A stretch of DNA of 64,000 nucleotides. Origin: Selaginella moellendorffii (taxonomy: Eukaryota; Streptophyta; Lycopodiopsida; Selaginellales; Selaginellaceae). Below are positions 56,208 through 64,000 of this stretch, in pieces. The stretch spans positions 675,459 to 739,458 of the forward strand of contig NW_003314309.1 of the NCBI RefSeq assembly GCF_000143415.4, in the 5' to 3' direction. Numbering within the stretch: position 1 is the first letter of the stretch; the number at the start of each line of letters is the position of its first letter. The position numbers were made by a program, and so were the translations under genes. The notes beneath the pieces are model-generated. The model was not told the DNA's origin and made no database searches. It saw nothing but the letters and a program-made list of their open reading frames with translations.

Positions 56208-57194
56208 CTACGCCAACCTTTGTCTCTTATTGGTACCGGAATCGGATAGACATTTGAAGAATCTCTTCCAGCCAACGTAAACTCCCTCGATTATAAGTGC
56301 CGTGAGATGCCGAGGGACCTCCAGCTTACACTTTGCGCTTTCCATCGTGACAATCGGTCGGCCATCTCCATCCAACTCGATTCCCTGCTGGGATTGCGCC
56401 TTGTGGAAACACTCGTAGTAGTAAATCGGACTGATATATGGTGGAAGACCGTAATCAACGTTGCGATCCACGAACAAAACATTTGGGAAGGGCATCACGC
56501 TCCTGAGTAGAACAGCCAGAAGAATCCTCCCACACCTCCCATTACCATCGAGAAAAGGATGTATGTTCTCAAACTCGAGGAAAAATGATCCCCCGAGCTT
56601 GAGCACAGCTTCGATCTGTGCCTTGGCCGGTTCCAAGCGAGAAATCTCTGAAAGGGCCGACTTGGTTTTGGTGAAGAGCTCGTCCAGGGAAGCACGCACC
56701 AAAGTTGGCCAGGTAAAGACATGCACGCCAACTTCCGTATTTGTGAACACGACTTCCTTCTCTAAGCCCCGAATCCGGCCCGCGATCTCTGCATTTGTTG
56801 AAGCGAGCAATTCGGCGTGGCACTTCTCCAGTTCTTGGATGGAAAACTCGGGCTGTGACTGCCCATCATCGACCCAATAGTGTTTCAAGGCCTTGTAAAG
56901 GCAGCGAACGCTTTCCAGCCTCGAATCCTCCTGCTTTTCACGCAATTCTAGAGCACCCTTTTCGATCGCTTGCACGGTTTCATCGTAAGTGTCAAAGCCT
57001 TCCCTTTCAATCTTGTTAACTTGGAAGAGAAACTCTCCGAGAGCAACTCGTGTGTGTTCCGTCCTAGCAGAAGTCTTCTCCTCTGGGGAGAGTTTCTCAT
57101 ACCTGGAACAAAAATCCACAATCCTGTCGAGCATCTCGCTGGTGCTCAAATCGCTCCTCCTCCAGTTTGGTCTCTCCTTGACGACGAAATCCAT
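56208..57194 (-). CDS. Intronless Fic (Fido)-domain protein, putative AMP-transferase
   Basis: Fic enzymes usually transfer AMP from ATP to a hydroxyl side chain of a target protein (some remove it). The 328-residue single-exon protein starts at ATG 57194 (a TTG 12 bases earlier is not a start). The core motif HPFLDGNGRCGR (residues 212-223) matches the HxFx(D/E)GNGRxxR consensus perfectly, including the catalytic His, the acidic residue for magnesium and the Arg. Residues 56-66 (LFQVNKIEREG) sit where class II Fic proteins carry the inhibitory (S/T)xxxE(G/N) helix. The Glu is kept, but the first position is Val and the last Arg. The N-terminal 200 residues are helical, with no signal peptide or membrane segment. 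Target and localisation are unknown. Few Fic proteins are described in plants. Confidence 0.85.
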   Translation of the reverse strand: MDFVVKERPNWRRSDLSTSEMLDRIVDFCSRYEKLSPEEKTSARTEHTRVALGEFLFQVNKIEREGFDTYDETVQAIEKGALELREKQEDSRLESVRCLYKALKHYWVDDGQSQPEFSIQELEKCHAELLASTNAEIAGRIRGLEKEVVFTNTEVGVHVFTWPTLVRASLDELFTKTKSALSEISRLEPAKAQIEAVLKLGGSFFLEFENIHPFLDGNGRCGRILLAVLLRSVMPFPNVLFVDRNVDYGLPPYISPIYYYECFHKAQSQQGIELDGDGRPIVTMESAKCKLEVPRHLTALIIEGVYVGWKRFFKCLSDSGTNKRQRLA

Positions 57195-57290
57195 CACTGG
57201 ATACAAAAAACCCTATACTCGACTGCAACAAAACCATTTTTCTAAAAACCTTTTTAGCAGAAAGGGGAGAAAAAAAAAAAACGATGATCG

Positions 57291-57677
57291 TCAGTTCACG
57301 CGCTGTACCGCAGAATCGATTTGTTTAACGTGCTCTTGGAGAACATTCCACTGATCCATGGTGAGAGAGATTCCTGGAATAATCAACAAAGCAACTATTG
57401 ATCAGTGTGTGGGTGTGGGTTTGATCGATTTGGAGTTGAAAACCAACCTTTCTTCCCTGGCAAGCACTCGCCTCCTTTGTACCAATACTCTCGAATGTCT
57501 ACCAAGACTTGCCCCCTCCATTTGCGCACCGAGACCTTGCGATTCTTTGATATCTACGAGCTCCAAGAGATTAGGGCTACCCCGGATTCGATTATCCCAT
57601 CATACCTCGCACACCGCCACGGTCTCCTCGTCCTCTTTCTCGTCTGCTTTGCTCCCGCGCTTCCTCTTGCTCGCCAT
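57291..57677 (-). CDS. PC4/Sub1 transcriptional coactivator (KIWI/KELP type)
   Basis: Small nuclear single-strand-DNA-binding coactivator of RNA polymerase II. Three exons, 57677-57606, 57535-57448 and 57373-57291, all GT-AG and in phase, give 80 residues. A short charged N-terminal tail (MASKRKRGSKADEKEDEE) with a basic nuclear-signal-like patch is followed by the PC4 fold: VSVRKWRGQVLVDIREYW, then the family hallmark LPGKKGISLT and a final helix starting MDQWNVL. The length matches KIWI-type plant proteins (about 100 residues) with a shorter tail. The stop is 97 bp from the Fic start, both reading leftward. The GT90 gene lies upstream on the same strand, 84 bp away. Confidence 0.9.
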
Positions 57678-57760
57678 TACCAAAAAACAAAAGATTCTTT
57701 AGGGCTCTTCCAGATTCGATTATTAGTTTTTGTTGATCAAAAGATTGAGAAAAGAAAAGG

Positions 57761-59445
57761 TTAGGAGCATTTTTGCCAGTATCCAGCAACTTGGCTGGCC
57801 GTAAACCTTGACACCATGACTTGATCCCTGGGAGGCATGTTGCAAGGTTGTCCTGCTGTAACATTTCCAATGTTTTCACCTGGATTCGGCCGCCATGGCT
57901 GGACGCCTTTGGGAACCTCCGGCTTGAACCTTTGCAACTTTGCGTACGCTTGCATGACATGCAGCATGTACGAGTAGACGTGATCCATGGTTAGCTGCTC
58001 CTTGAGAAAGGCTTGCCCACGTTTTCCAATAGCAGAAGCCTTCGAAGATTTGGAAGAGAAGTTTAGGCAAAGAAAACCAAATGGAAGAATGAGATTTACC
58101 TCAAATGGATGTGCGTTTCCCCAGTCCACAGCATGCTTAATGGATGAACACATGTTCTCTCTGCTGATTGGCCAGTACTCCACATAAGGTAGCCAGGATC
58201 TCGCGAAAAACTCCCAGAAATCGGGCTGAATGTGGAGAATTGTGGAGCCACAAGATATCAAGTATTTGAGGCTAGCTGACCACCCTCGTCCTTCAGCATA
58301 AACCTTGTATCTACGCCACAAATATCAAGAAAAAGCACACACAAAGTTTACAATCTTTATCCATCACTTCTGATTTTAAGTCCATTTCATTACCTGGTGT
58401 GACATTGTTTTGATAGCGACGATGTCTTGAATCCCTCGGCTTCCTCTTTTGCCCAATCCTGGGAATTAAAAAAAAATGTAAAAACTTCATCACCATTTGC
58501 GTGGATTCTTACCAAATAATAGACGACAACGTTGTATTGCGTGTTGTTGCATTGAAGCAACTCCTCGCGAACCGGTGTCATCACCCAAAGATTTCCCTTC
58601 CAGTAGGCAATCGCCTCCCTCTCAAACCAATCCGTTTCATTCGCTCCCTCGAAAATCTCCACACTTTCTTGCTCCCAGGGACGAATCTTGACTTGTGGCC
58701 TATGAAAGAAAATTCACAAAGTTTTGGCGATCAAGCTCTCGAAAAAACAGCGAAAAGAAGAAGCTCAGGGACGATAGTGCTCGCTTACCATCCCCAGAAA
58801 GACCAATCTGGGAAGAGTATATCAAAATGCCCCCCGAACCTGGACGTGCAATAGGAGAAGATTGGCGGCGGCGGCTTTGACCGATACTCGTCCTTGGGAA
58901 CTTGAGGGAAATCATTGCAAACAAAGACCATCTCCATGTCCGGAATCATCCCGGGGAATTTCTCCAGCAGCAAGAGCAATCCTTGGAGAGTGATCTCGTC
59001 CCGGGTCTGGATGCATTCCTGAATCCGCTCAAAGTAGAGCTTACCATCGACGATAACGAGCCGAAAATCGCCTTTTCGCCGGGCCTCGTCCAGGTGCTCG
59101 CGAGTGATCCCACTCTCGCTCCAGGGAGCCAGATCTTCGTGGATCCATGCGAAGTAAGATGGGCAATTGGGCTGCTGCTGCTGGCGATGGATCGTCCCCA
59201 TGTGGTCCTCCTCATGCGCGACTACCGCGAGAGGGTCAACTCGTTGGTCCTCCTGGATCACCGGGAAGCATCGCCGTGAGTGTAAGATCGAGACTAAACT
59301 TACACTTGCCGATCGATCGACCGATTGGAGCTAGATGGATAATTTACTGTTTGCTTACTCTGAAAAAGAAGAACAGGGAAACGAGGAGTAGAAACGCCAT
59401 GGCTGCTCCCAGCACCCTGTTACGGAAGAGATCTCCATAGAACAT
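57761..59445 (-). CDS. GT90 (CAP10/Rumi-like) glycosyltransferase, type II membrane protein
   Basis: Family GT90 proteins are Golgi or ER O-glycosyltransferases (Rumi adds glucose or xylose in animals, plant substrates largely unassigned). Six exons (59445-59359, 59252-58789, 58699-58513, 58458-58394, 58310-58100, 58039-57761) join in phase to 430 residues. Residues about 15-29 (AAMAFLLLVSLFFFF) form a signal anchor. The lumenal domain shows the CAP10 signature order: CPSYFAWIHEDL, a DGKLYFERI block, FGGHFDILFPDWSFWGWP, REAIAYWKGN, KYKVYAEGRGWSASLKYLISCGS, and DWGNAHPFEV with SAIGKRGQAFL. The acceptor of exon 2 was chosen because it keeps phase with the first exon, so the short linker there is less certain. 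Divergent from the PPR gene, 275 bp apart. Confidence 0.88.
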
Positions 59446-59720
59446 GGAATCGAGTGAGAGATGGATGGATCGGAGATAGATCGATGGATCGCTCGATCGA
59501 GCTGGACTCCACTCCACTCTCTCTACCAGACCAGAAAGAGAAAAGAGGAACCTTTCCTCTCTACCAGACCAGAAAGAGAAAAGAGGAATCTTTCCACTGG
59601 TATAACGACACGTACTCGAAACCGTTGACTTTTACATTTGACTCGTTCAACGGTAGGCTAATGGACGGTCCGATAAACGTGGACCATGGATTCCCATGAC
59701 CGTCCCAAGAATCTTCGCAT
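59446..59720. promoter_or_regulatory. Shared upstream region of GT90 (-) and PPR (+) genes
   Basis: A 275-bp gap between divergent starts, so it probably serves both. It contains a 38-bp tandem duplication (59519-59556 and 59557-59594), CTCTCTACCAGACCAG followed by AAAGAGAAAAGAGG, with one base difference. No TATA box was identified with confidence. Confidence 0.5.
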
Positions 59721-61817
59721 ATGCCAAGAGCCTGTGGTATATTCCATATGCAAGCTTGTTTTGATACGAACTTTTGCGCGTCACTGATCAAATCATGCAA
59801 GACTCTGGGCGATGTCGAGTCCGCCCACTCTCGGCTTCTCTCCAATCCACATCTTCTTCCCTCTTCCGGAGTGTTCCTCCTTAATCTCTTCGTCCAAATG
59901 TATGCCAAGTGTGGCAGCCTTGCCAAGGCCGAGGAGGTCTTCGCCTCGATCCCTCACAAGAACACTTACTCGTGGGTTCTCATGCTCTGCGCGTATGCCG
60001 ACCATGGACGCTTCCAGGAGGCCAACAATATCTTTGAGAAGATGCCCGAGTGGAACGTTGTGGCCTTCACCGCTATCCTTGACGCAAATACCAAGTCTGG
60101 GGATTTTGAGGGTGCTAGAAAGATACTCAATGAAATGCCGGAGAGAAATCTCGTGTCATGGACAGCAATGCTGTCGGCTTACGTACAAGCAGGCAAGTTT
60201 GAGCAGGCAAAAGGAATATTCTTTGCAATGCCGGAGTGGGATCTTATGTCAAGAAACGCGATGCTGTCAGCATATGCCAGACATGGGCATTTGGAAGAGG
60301 CCAAGCGACTGTTTGATTCCATGCAGCAGCGCGACATGGTGACGTGGGCGGCAATGCTGTCGGCCTATACGGAGACAGGGCATCTGGCGGCGGCAAAAGA
60401 TACGTTTGATTCTATGCCGGAGCATAATCTAGTCTCAAAGACATCGATGGTCGGAGCATATTCCCAGAACGGGCAAATGGAGCTCGCCAAGCAAGTGTTT
60501 GATTCAACCCCAGAGCTCGACGTCTTCTCCTGGAACGCAATGCTCTCGGCCTTTGCAAACAATGGCTACCTCCGGGAGGCTAAAGAATTCCTGGACGAGA
60601 TTCCGGAATGGAATGTGGTTTCCTGGAACGCTTTGCTTTCGGCATTTGCTCAAAGGGGTCGTTTAGATCACGCAAGGGATCTCTTCAACTGGATGCCGGA
60701 GCGCGATCGCATCTCCTGGTCTTTGATGCTGGCGGGACTCCTGCAAGGAGGGCTCCTCCGCGAAGCCAGAGCTCTTCTCGATCGGATGCCCGAGTGGAGC
60801 GCCATGGTCTGGACGGCGATGCTCACCGCCTTCTCGGAGCACGGGCATCTCGATCAAGCCAGGAAGATCTTCGACGAGATTCCAGAGAATAATCTCGTGT
60901 GTTGTACGGCAATGCTGGCGGCGTACGCCGAGAACTCGCTGCTGGAACACGCCAAGGAGATATTCGATGGCATGGCGGAGAGGAATCTAATCTCCTGGAA
61001 CGCCATGGTCACGGCATATTCCCAGAACGGCCACCCTCGCGAGGCCAAGCGGCTCTTCGACTCCATGCCCGCTTGGGACCTCGTCTCGTGGACCGCCCTG
61101 TTGACCGCCTACACGCACGGCTTCCACGTGGACGAGGCCAAGTCCACGTTTGACCGGATGCCGTACAGGGACGTGGTGGCGTGGAACGCGCTGTTGACCG
61201 CGTACGTGCAGGGCGGCCACGTACGGCAGGCCCGGAGCCTGTTTGACGCGATGCTCCAGCGCTCGCAAGTGTCGTGGAATCTTATCGTGCACGGATATGC
61301 CCAGGCCGGGCATATGCTGGGAGCCCGGGCTCTCTTTGACGGTATGCCCGAGAGGGAGATCCCGGCGTGGACGGCCACGATTGCGGGATATGCCCAGTCC
61401 GGGCATCCCACGGAAGCGCTGGAGCTCTTCTGCGAGCTACACTTGGAAGGGATCAAAGCGGCAGAGGCGTCGTTCACGTCGGCTTTGATCTCTTGCAGCC
61501 ATGGCGGGGATTTGCGCTCGGCCTGCCGATGGTTTGCGTCGATGAGCTTGGACTTTGGATTGACACCCATGAAGCAGCAGTTCAGCTGCATGGCGGATTT
61601 GCTGGGCCGAGCCGGGCATGCCCGAGATGCCCAAGAGCTCATGGAGACGATGCCTTTCCAGCCCGACTTCCAGGCCTGGCTGTCGCTGCTCGGGGCCTCG
61701 TTCCGGGGCCCGGGCGATGCCGAGTGCGGAGCTCGGGCAGCCGAGGCAGCGGTGGAGCTCAATCCTCACGTCGCTGCTCCATACGTACTTGTCACGAATG
61801 CGATGCGCTATTGTTAA
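59721..61817 (+). CDS. Pentatricopeptide repeat protein (S-type tandem repeats)
   Basis: Organellar RNA-binding protein family acting in editing, splicing or stability of specific transcripts. The 698-residue intronless frame is made of about 18 tandem repeats of roughly 31 residues with the plant S-type pattern (WNAMLSAYAQxGxxxxAxxxFDxMPE). The repeats start near residue 50 (FVQMYAKCGSLAKAEEVFASIP) and run to about residue 560. They end in the usual L/S-like block CMADLLGRAGHARDAQEL. The E domain begins (WLSLLGASFRG...AAEAAVELNPH) but stops at YVLVTNAMRYC, where E1/E2 and often DYW modules would follow. No deaminase (DYW) domain is present. The first 20 residues are not a clear targeting peptide. 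Consecutive repeats are very similar, suggesting recent internal duplication. The RNA target is not predicted. Confidence 0.9.
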   Translation: MPRACGIFHMQACFDTNFCASLIKSCKTLGDVESAHSRLLSNPHLLPSSGVFLLNLFVQMYAKCGSLAKAEEVFASIPHKNTYSWVLMLCAYADHGRFQEANNIFEKMPEWNVVAFTAILDANTKSGDFEGARKILNEMPERNLVSWTAMLSAYVQAGKFEQAKGIFFAMPEWDLMSRNAMLSAYARHGHLEEAKRLFDSMQQRDMVTWAAMLSAYTETGHLAAAKDTFDSMPEHNLVSKTSMVGAYSQNGQMELAKQVFDSTPELDVFSWNAMLSAFANNGYLREAKEFLDEIPEWNVVSWNALLSAFAQRGRLDHARDLFNWMPERDRISWSLMLAGLLQGGLLREARALLDRMPEWSAMVWTAMLTAFSEHGHLDQARKIFDEIPENNLVCCTAMLAAYAENSLLEHAKEIFDGMAERNLISWNAMVTAYSQNGHPREAKRLFDSMPAWDLVSWTALLTAYTHGFHVDEAKSTFDRMPYRDVVAWNALLTAYVQGGHVRQARSLFDAMLQRSQVSWNLIVHGYAQAGHMLGARALFDGMPEREIPAWTATIAGYAQSGHPTEALELFCELHLEGIKAAEASFTSALISCSHGGDLRSACRWFASMSLDFGLTPMKQQFSCMADLLGRAGHARDAQELMETMPFQPDFQAWLSLLGASFRGPGDAECGARAAEAAVELNPHVAAPYVLVTNAMRYC

Positions 61818-61966
61818 ATGCCACACTTCTCAAGCAACGACAACGGAGGATAGAACTGACCATCTCGCGGAGGGTAATTCCAAAAACTCCGTATGGTTGA
61901 CAAGCTTTCGTGGAAAACACGTGAGCCTTTAAGAGAGTCTGGCACCATTTGGAAGAAGTTGTGGCT

Positions 61967-63403
61967 ATGGAGGTCCCCGGAAGCTATGGTGTGCCATGGC
62001 TGAGTGCTATCAAAGACAAGCTCGACTTCCACTACATCCAGGGCGAGGTGGAGTTTTTCAAGAGCCGCGTAAAGAAATACAAGAGCACCGTGCTCAAGGT
62101 AAACTTCATCCCCACTCCTCCGGGATTTCCAAACCCCGCGGGGATCGCCCTCCTCGACCAGAGATCCTTCCCAGTTCTCTTCGACAACTCCAAAGTCGAC
62201 AAGCGCGACGTCTTCGTTGGCTCCTACAAGCCATCCGATGCCTTCACCGGCGGCGTTAGAACGCTGGCGTACCTCGACACCGAGGAGGAGAAGCACGCCC
62301 GTCTCAAGGAATTCGTGTTCCAGATCCTCAAGAGCACCGGCCCGAGGTTCCTGTCCGAGTTTGAGGCCGAGATGGCCAGCGCTCTCGCCGGGGTGGAGGC
62401 CGAGATGGAGTCCGGGACGAAGAACTCCATCGCCGTGAGCTCCAAGCTCCTGGATCTGGCGTTTAACTTCATGGTCAAGGCGGTCACCGGCGGCGCTGAC
62501 CCATCCAGTCAATTCGGGTCATACGGCCCCCTGCTAATGCAGCTATGGATTGGCGTCCAATTCGCGCCAATCTCGCCACGCACGCAACTCCCCGCCGTGA
62601 TCGAGGAGCTCCTCCTCCGCAGCTTTCCACTGCCGCCACTGATCGTCCGGTGGCCCTACGATCGCATCGCCGGATTCTTCCGCGACAACGCCACCGCGCT
62701 GATCGACATGGGCGAGAAGCAATTCGGGCTGGATCGCGAGGAGGCGCTCCACAATCTCGTGTTCGTGGTGGGCGTGAATGGGTTCCTGGGCTTCTCGCGG
62801 ATGCTCCCATCGCTGCTGTTCTACGTCGCGTCGCAGAGCGAGGCGTTCCAGCAGCGGCTGGGCGGGGAGATCCGCGGCGCGATGGGCGACGATGGTAGCG
62901 CGCGCAAGTTCATGGCCGCGGTGGAGCGAATGCCGCTGCTCAAATCGACCGTGCTGGAGGTGATGAGGATCGCGCCGCCGGTGCTCTACCAGTACGGGCG
63001 CGCGCGGCGGGAATTCGTGGTGGAGTCCGGGGATGGGAGGGAGTTTCTCATCCGCAAGGGCGAGCTGCTGGGCGGATCGCAGGCGCTCGTGTGCCGGGAT
63101 CCCACAGTCTTCGATTCGCCGGACGAGTTTGTCCCGGATCGCTTCCTCGGGGCCCAAGGCCGCGAGCTGGAGCGCTGTGTGTTTTGGTCCAATGGCCGCA
63201 ACACGGACTCTACGAGCTCTGCCAACAAGCAGTGTGGAGGGAAGGATTTCGTGGAGACAATCGGGCGTTTGTTCGTCGCGCAGCTCTACTTGCGGTACGA
63301 AAGCATCAAGCTGGGCCCGGATTCCAAGCCCGAGTCGCCCGTGATCAAATCGCTGAGAAAGATCTCCGTGGCAACTAGAACTGGCAACAAAGTAAGTGCC
63401 TAG
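61967..63403 (+). CDS. CYP74-family cytochrome P450 (fatty acid hydroperoxide metabolism)
   Basis: CYP74 enzymes (allene oxide synthase, hydroperoxide lyase, divinyl ether synthase, epoxyalcohol synthase) rearrange lipid hydroperoxides without oxygen or a reductase. Intronless, 478 residues from ATG 61967 (an upstream in-frame TTG is ignored). The start MEVPGSYGVPWLSAIKDKLDF is typical, with no long N-terminal extension. Other family marks are VNFIPTPPGFPNPAGIALLDQ, SYKPS, and an I-helix with VGVNGFLGFS in place of the usual oxygen-binding AGxDT. The haem segment NGRNTDSTSSANKQCGGKD has the CYP74-specific insertion and ends in Cys423. The ExxR is EVMR. The plant subfamily looks CYP74M-like from lycophyte context, but product specificity (AOS or DES) cannot be read off safely. 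No chloroplast transit peptide is evident. Confidence 0.88.
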   Translation: MEVPGSYGVPWLSAIKDKLDFHYIQGEVEFFKSRVKKYKSTVLKVNFIPTPPGFPNPAGIALLDQRSFPVLFDNSKVDKRDVFVGSYKPSDAFTGGVRTLAYLDTEEEKHARLKEFVFQILKSTGPRFLSEFEAEMASALAGVEAEMESGTKNSIAVSSKLLDLAFNFMVKAVTGGADPSSQFGSYGPLLMQLWIGVQFAPISPRTQLPAVIEELLLRSFPLPPLIVRWPYDRIAGFFRDNATALIDMGEKQFGLDREEALHNLVFVVGVNGFLGFSRMLPSLLFYVASQSEAFQQRLGGEIRGAMGDDGSARKFMAAVERMPLLKSTVLEVMRIAPPVLYQYGRARREFVVESGDGREFLIRKGELLGGSQALVCRDPTVFDSPDEFVPDRFLGAQGRELERCVFWSNGRNTDSTSSANKQCGGKDFVETIGRLFVAQLYLRYESIKLGPDSKPESPVIKSLRKISVATRTGNKVSA

Positions 63404-63465
63404 CTCCAAGCTGGAGTGTATAAGCTCTTTGATTGATTGATAGCTCATAACTTACTCCTGGTTCT

Positions 63466-63941
63466 TCACTGTGGGATCTTTCGGAATTCCGCTAGCACGG
63501 GGTAGATGTTCTCGAAAGCTTCGTAGATCTCGTCTCTTACCTGTGGAGCTTTTTTCAGTATCAAAGCATGAGAGAGGGATCAAACCTTTGCTCCCGTGAG
63601 CACGATTTTGCCAGAGACGAAGATGAGCAAGACGATCTTAGGCTGCTTCATTCTGTAAATGAGTCCTGGGAAGATCTCCGGCTCGTACTGCGAAACGAAT
63701 GTCTTAACCAAGAGAAGAAGAAGAACAGGAGAAATGAGCATAGCTTAACTGTTGAGAAGTGGCCGTGGGAGAAGGCGAGGCCTTCGAGCCGGATTGGAAA
63801 TCGGACATCGCACGATCCCACGATGTTCTGAATCTTAAAGTCCTGTGCAGGAGAAAGGCTATGGAAGATACACATGATTTTGACAGGCTCTAGTACCTTG
63901 AATTGACTGGGAAAGCCAAGCTTTTGGATGATCCGAGCGTA
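63466..63941 (-). CDS. TBP: TATA-binding protein, 3' half (partial, gene continues past right edge)
   Basis: General transcription factor that binds the TATA box within TFIID. Four exons are visible, in phase: 63941-63897, 63842-63750, 63687-63586 and 63540-63466. They encode the second TBP repeat: [35 protein letters not shown], then the [20 protein letters not shown] block, [11 protein letters not shown], and the end ...[12 protein letters not shown]. The first repeat and N-terminus lie beyond 64000. Plant TBPs are about 200 residues, so roughly 104 residues are present here. Convergent with CYP74, about 62 bp apart. Confidence 0.92.
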
Positions 63942-64000
63942 CTAGACACCATGCACACAAAACTTGCGTAAGTAGCTAGAAGTCATTGACTGCCTCTTTC

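Noticed and set aside
56291-56880. Plus-strand open frames opposite the Fic gene
   Set aside because: Antisense shadows of a clear Fic coding frame.

Overview
The window looks like nuclear DNA of a land plant with a very compact gene structure, and the lycophyte Selaginella (S. moellendorffii type) is the best fit. The reasons are introns mostly of about 40-130 bp, tightly packed plant-specific families (PLS-type PPR protein, CYP74, a GET4 with 12 short coding exons, a QALGGH-type C2H2 zinc finger, KIWI/PC4), and LTR retrotransposons primed by initiator tRNA-Met. The species call is inference. Splice junctions were worked out by eye from GT/AG (once GC/AG) signals, reading-frame continuity and remembered family sequences.

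Left gene island (about 0.4-8.3 kb): histone H2A.X (-), GET4 (-), a short coiled-coil gene whose ATG is split by an intron (+), a mitochondrial Rsm22/METTL17-type assembly factor (+), a 75-residue single-pass membrane protein (-) ending 65 bp from it tail to tail, and a one-finger C2H2 regulator (+).

Central repeat block (about 9.8-51 kb): this is almost entirely nested LTR retrotransposons. An old, AT-decayed Ty3/gypsy copy (A1, 9762-29029, minus) has been blown up from about 5 kb to 19.3 kb by insertions of two miniature elements (TRIM1, TRIM2) and at least five insertions of one large non-coding family (LARD). One of these is a complete LARD with a 5-bp target duplication (19401-27324). 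Next to A1 lies a younger gypsy copy (A2, 29069-34081) with gag and pol broken by point nonsense changes. A third family (D, 34255 to about 49036, minus) has a 4.9 kb non-coding interior. Its 5' LTR was split by a very recent LARD in the opposite orientation (40958-48457). The LARD LTRs (1.6-2.0 kb) carry a 6/12-bp purine-rich minisatellite that differs in length between copies. The LARD interior carries a conserved block with two hairpins and two tandem tRNA T-arm look-alikes. A rearranged gypsy remnant (49.2-50.9 kb) and a fragment of a hydroxyphenylpyruvate-reductase-like gene (51.4-51.6 kb) follow.

Right gene island (about 53.8-64 kb): acetylornithine deacetylase (+), an intronless Fic-domain protein (-), PC4/KIWI coactivator (-), a GT90/CAP10 glycosyltransferase (-), a PPR protein (+), a CYP74 oxylipin P450 (+), and the 3' half of a TATA-binding protein gene (-) running off the right edge. 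The genes are unrelated housekeeping and metabolic loci and do not form a cluster. The items most worth follow-up are the LARD family with its structured block, the Fic protein, and the split-ATG gene.
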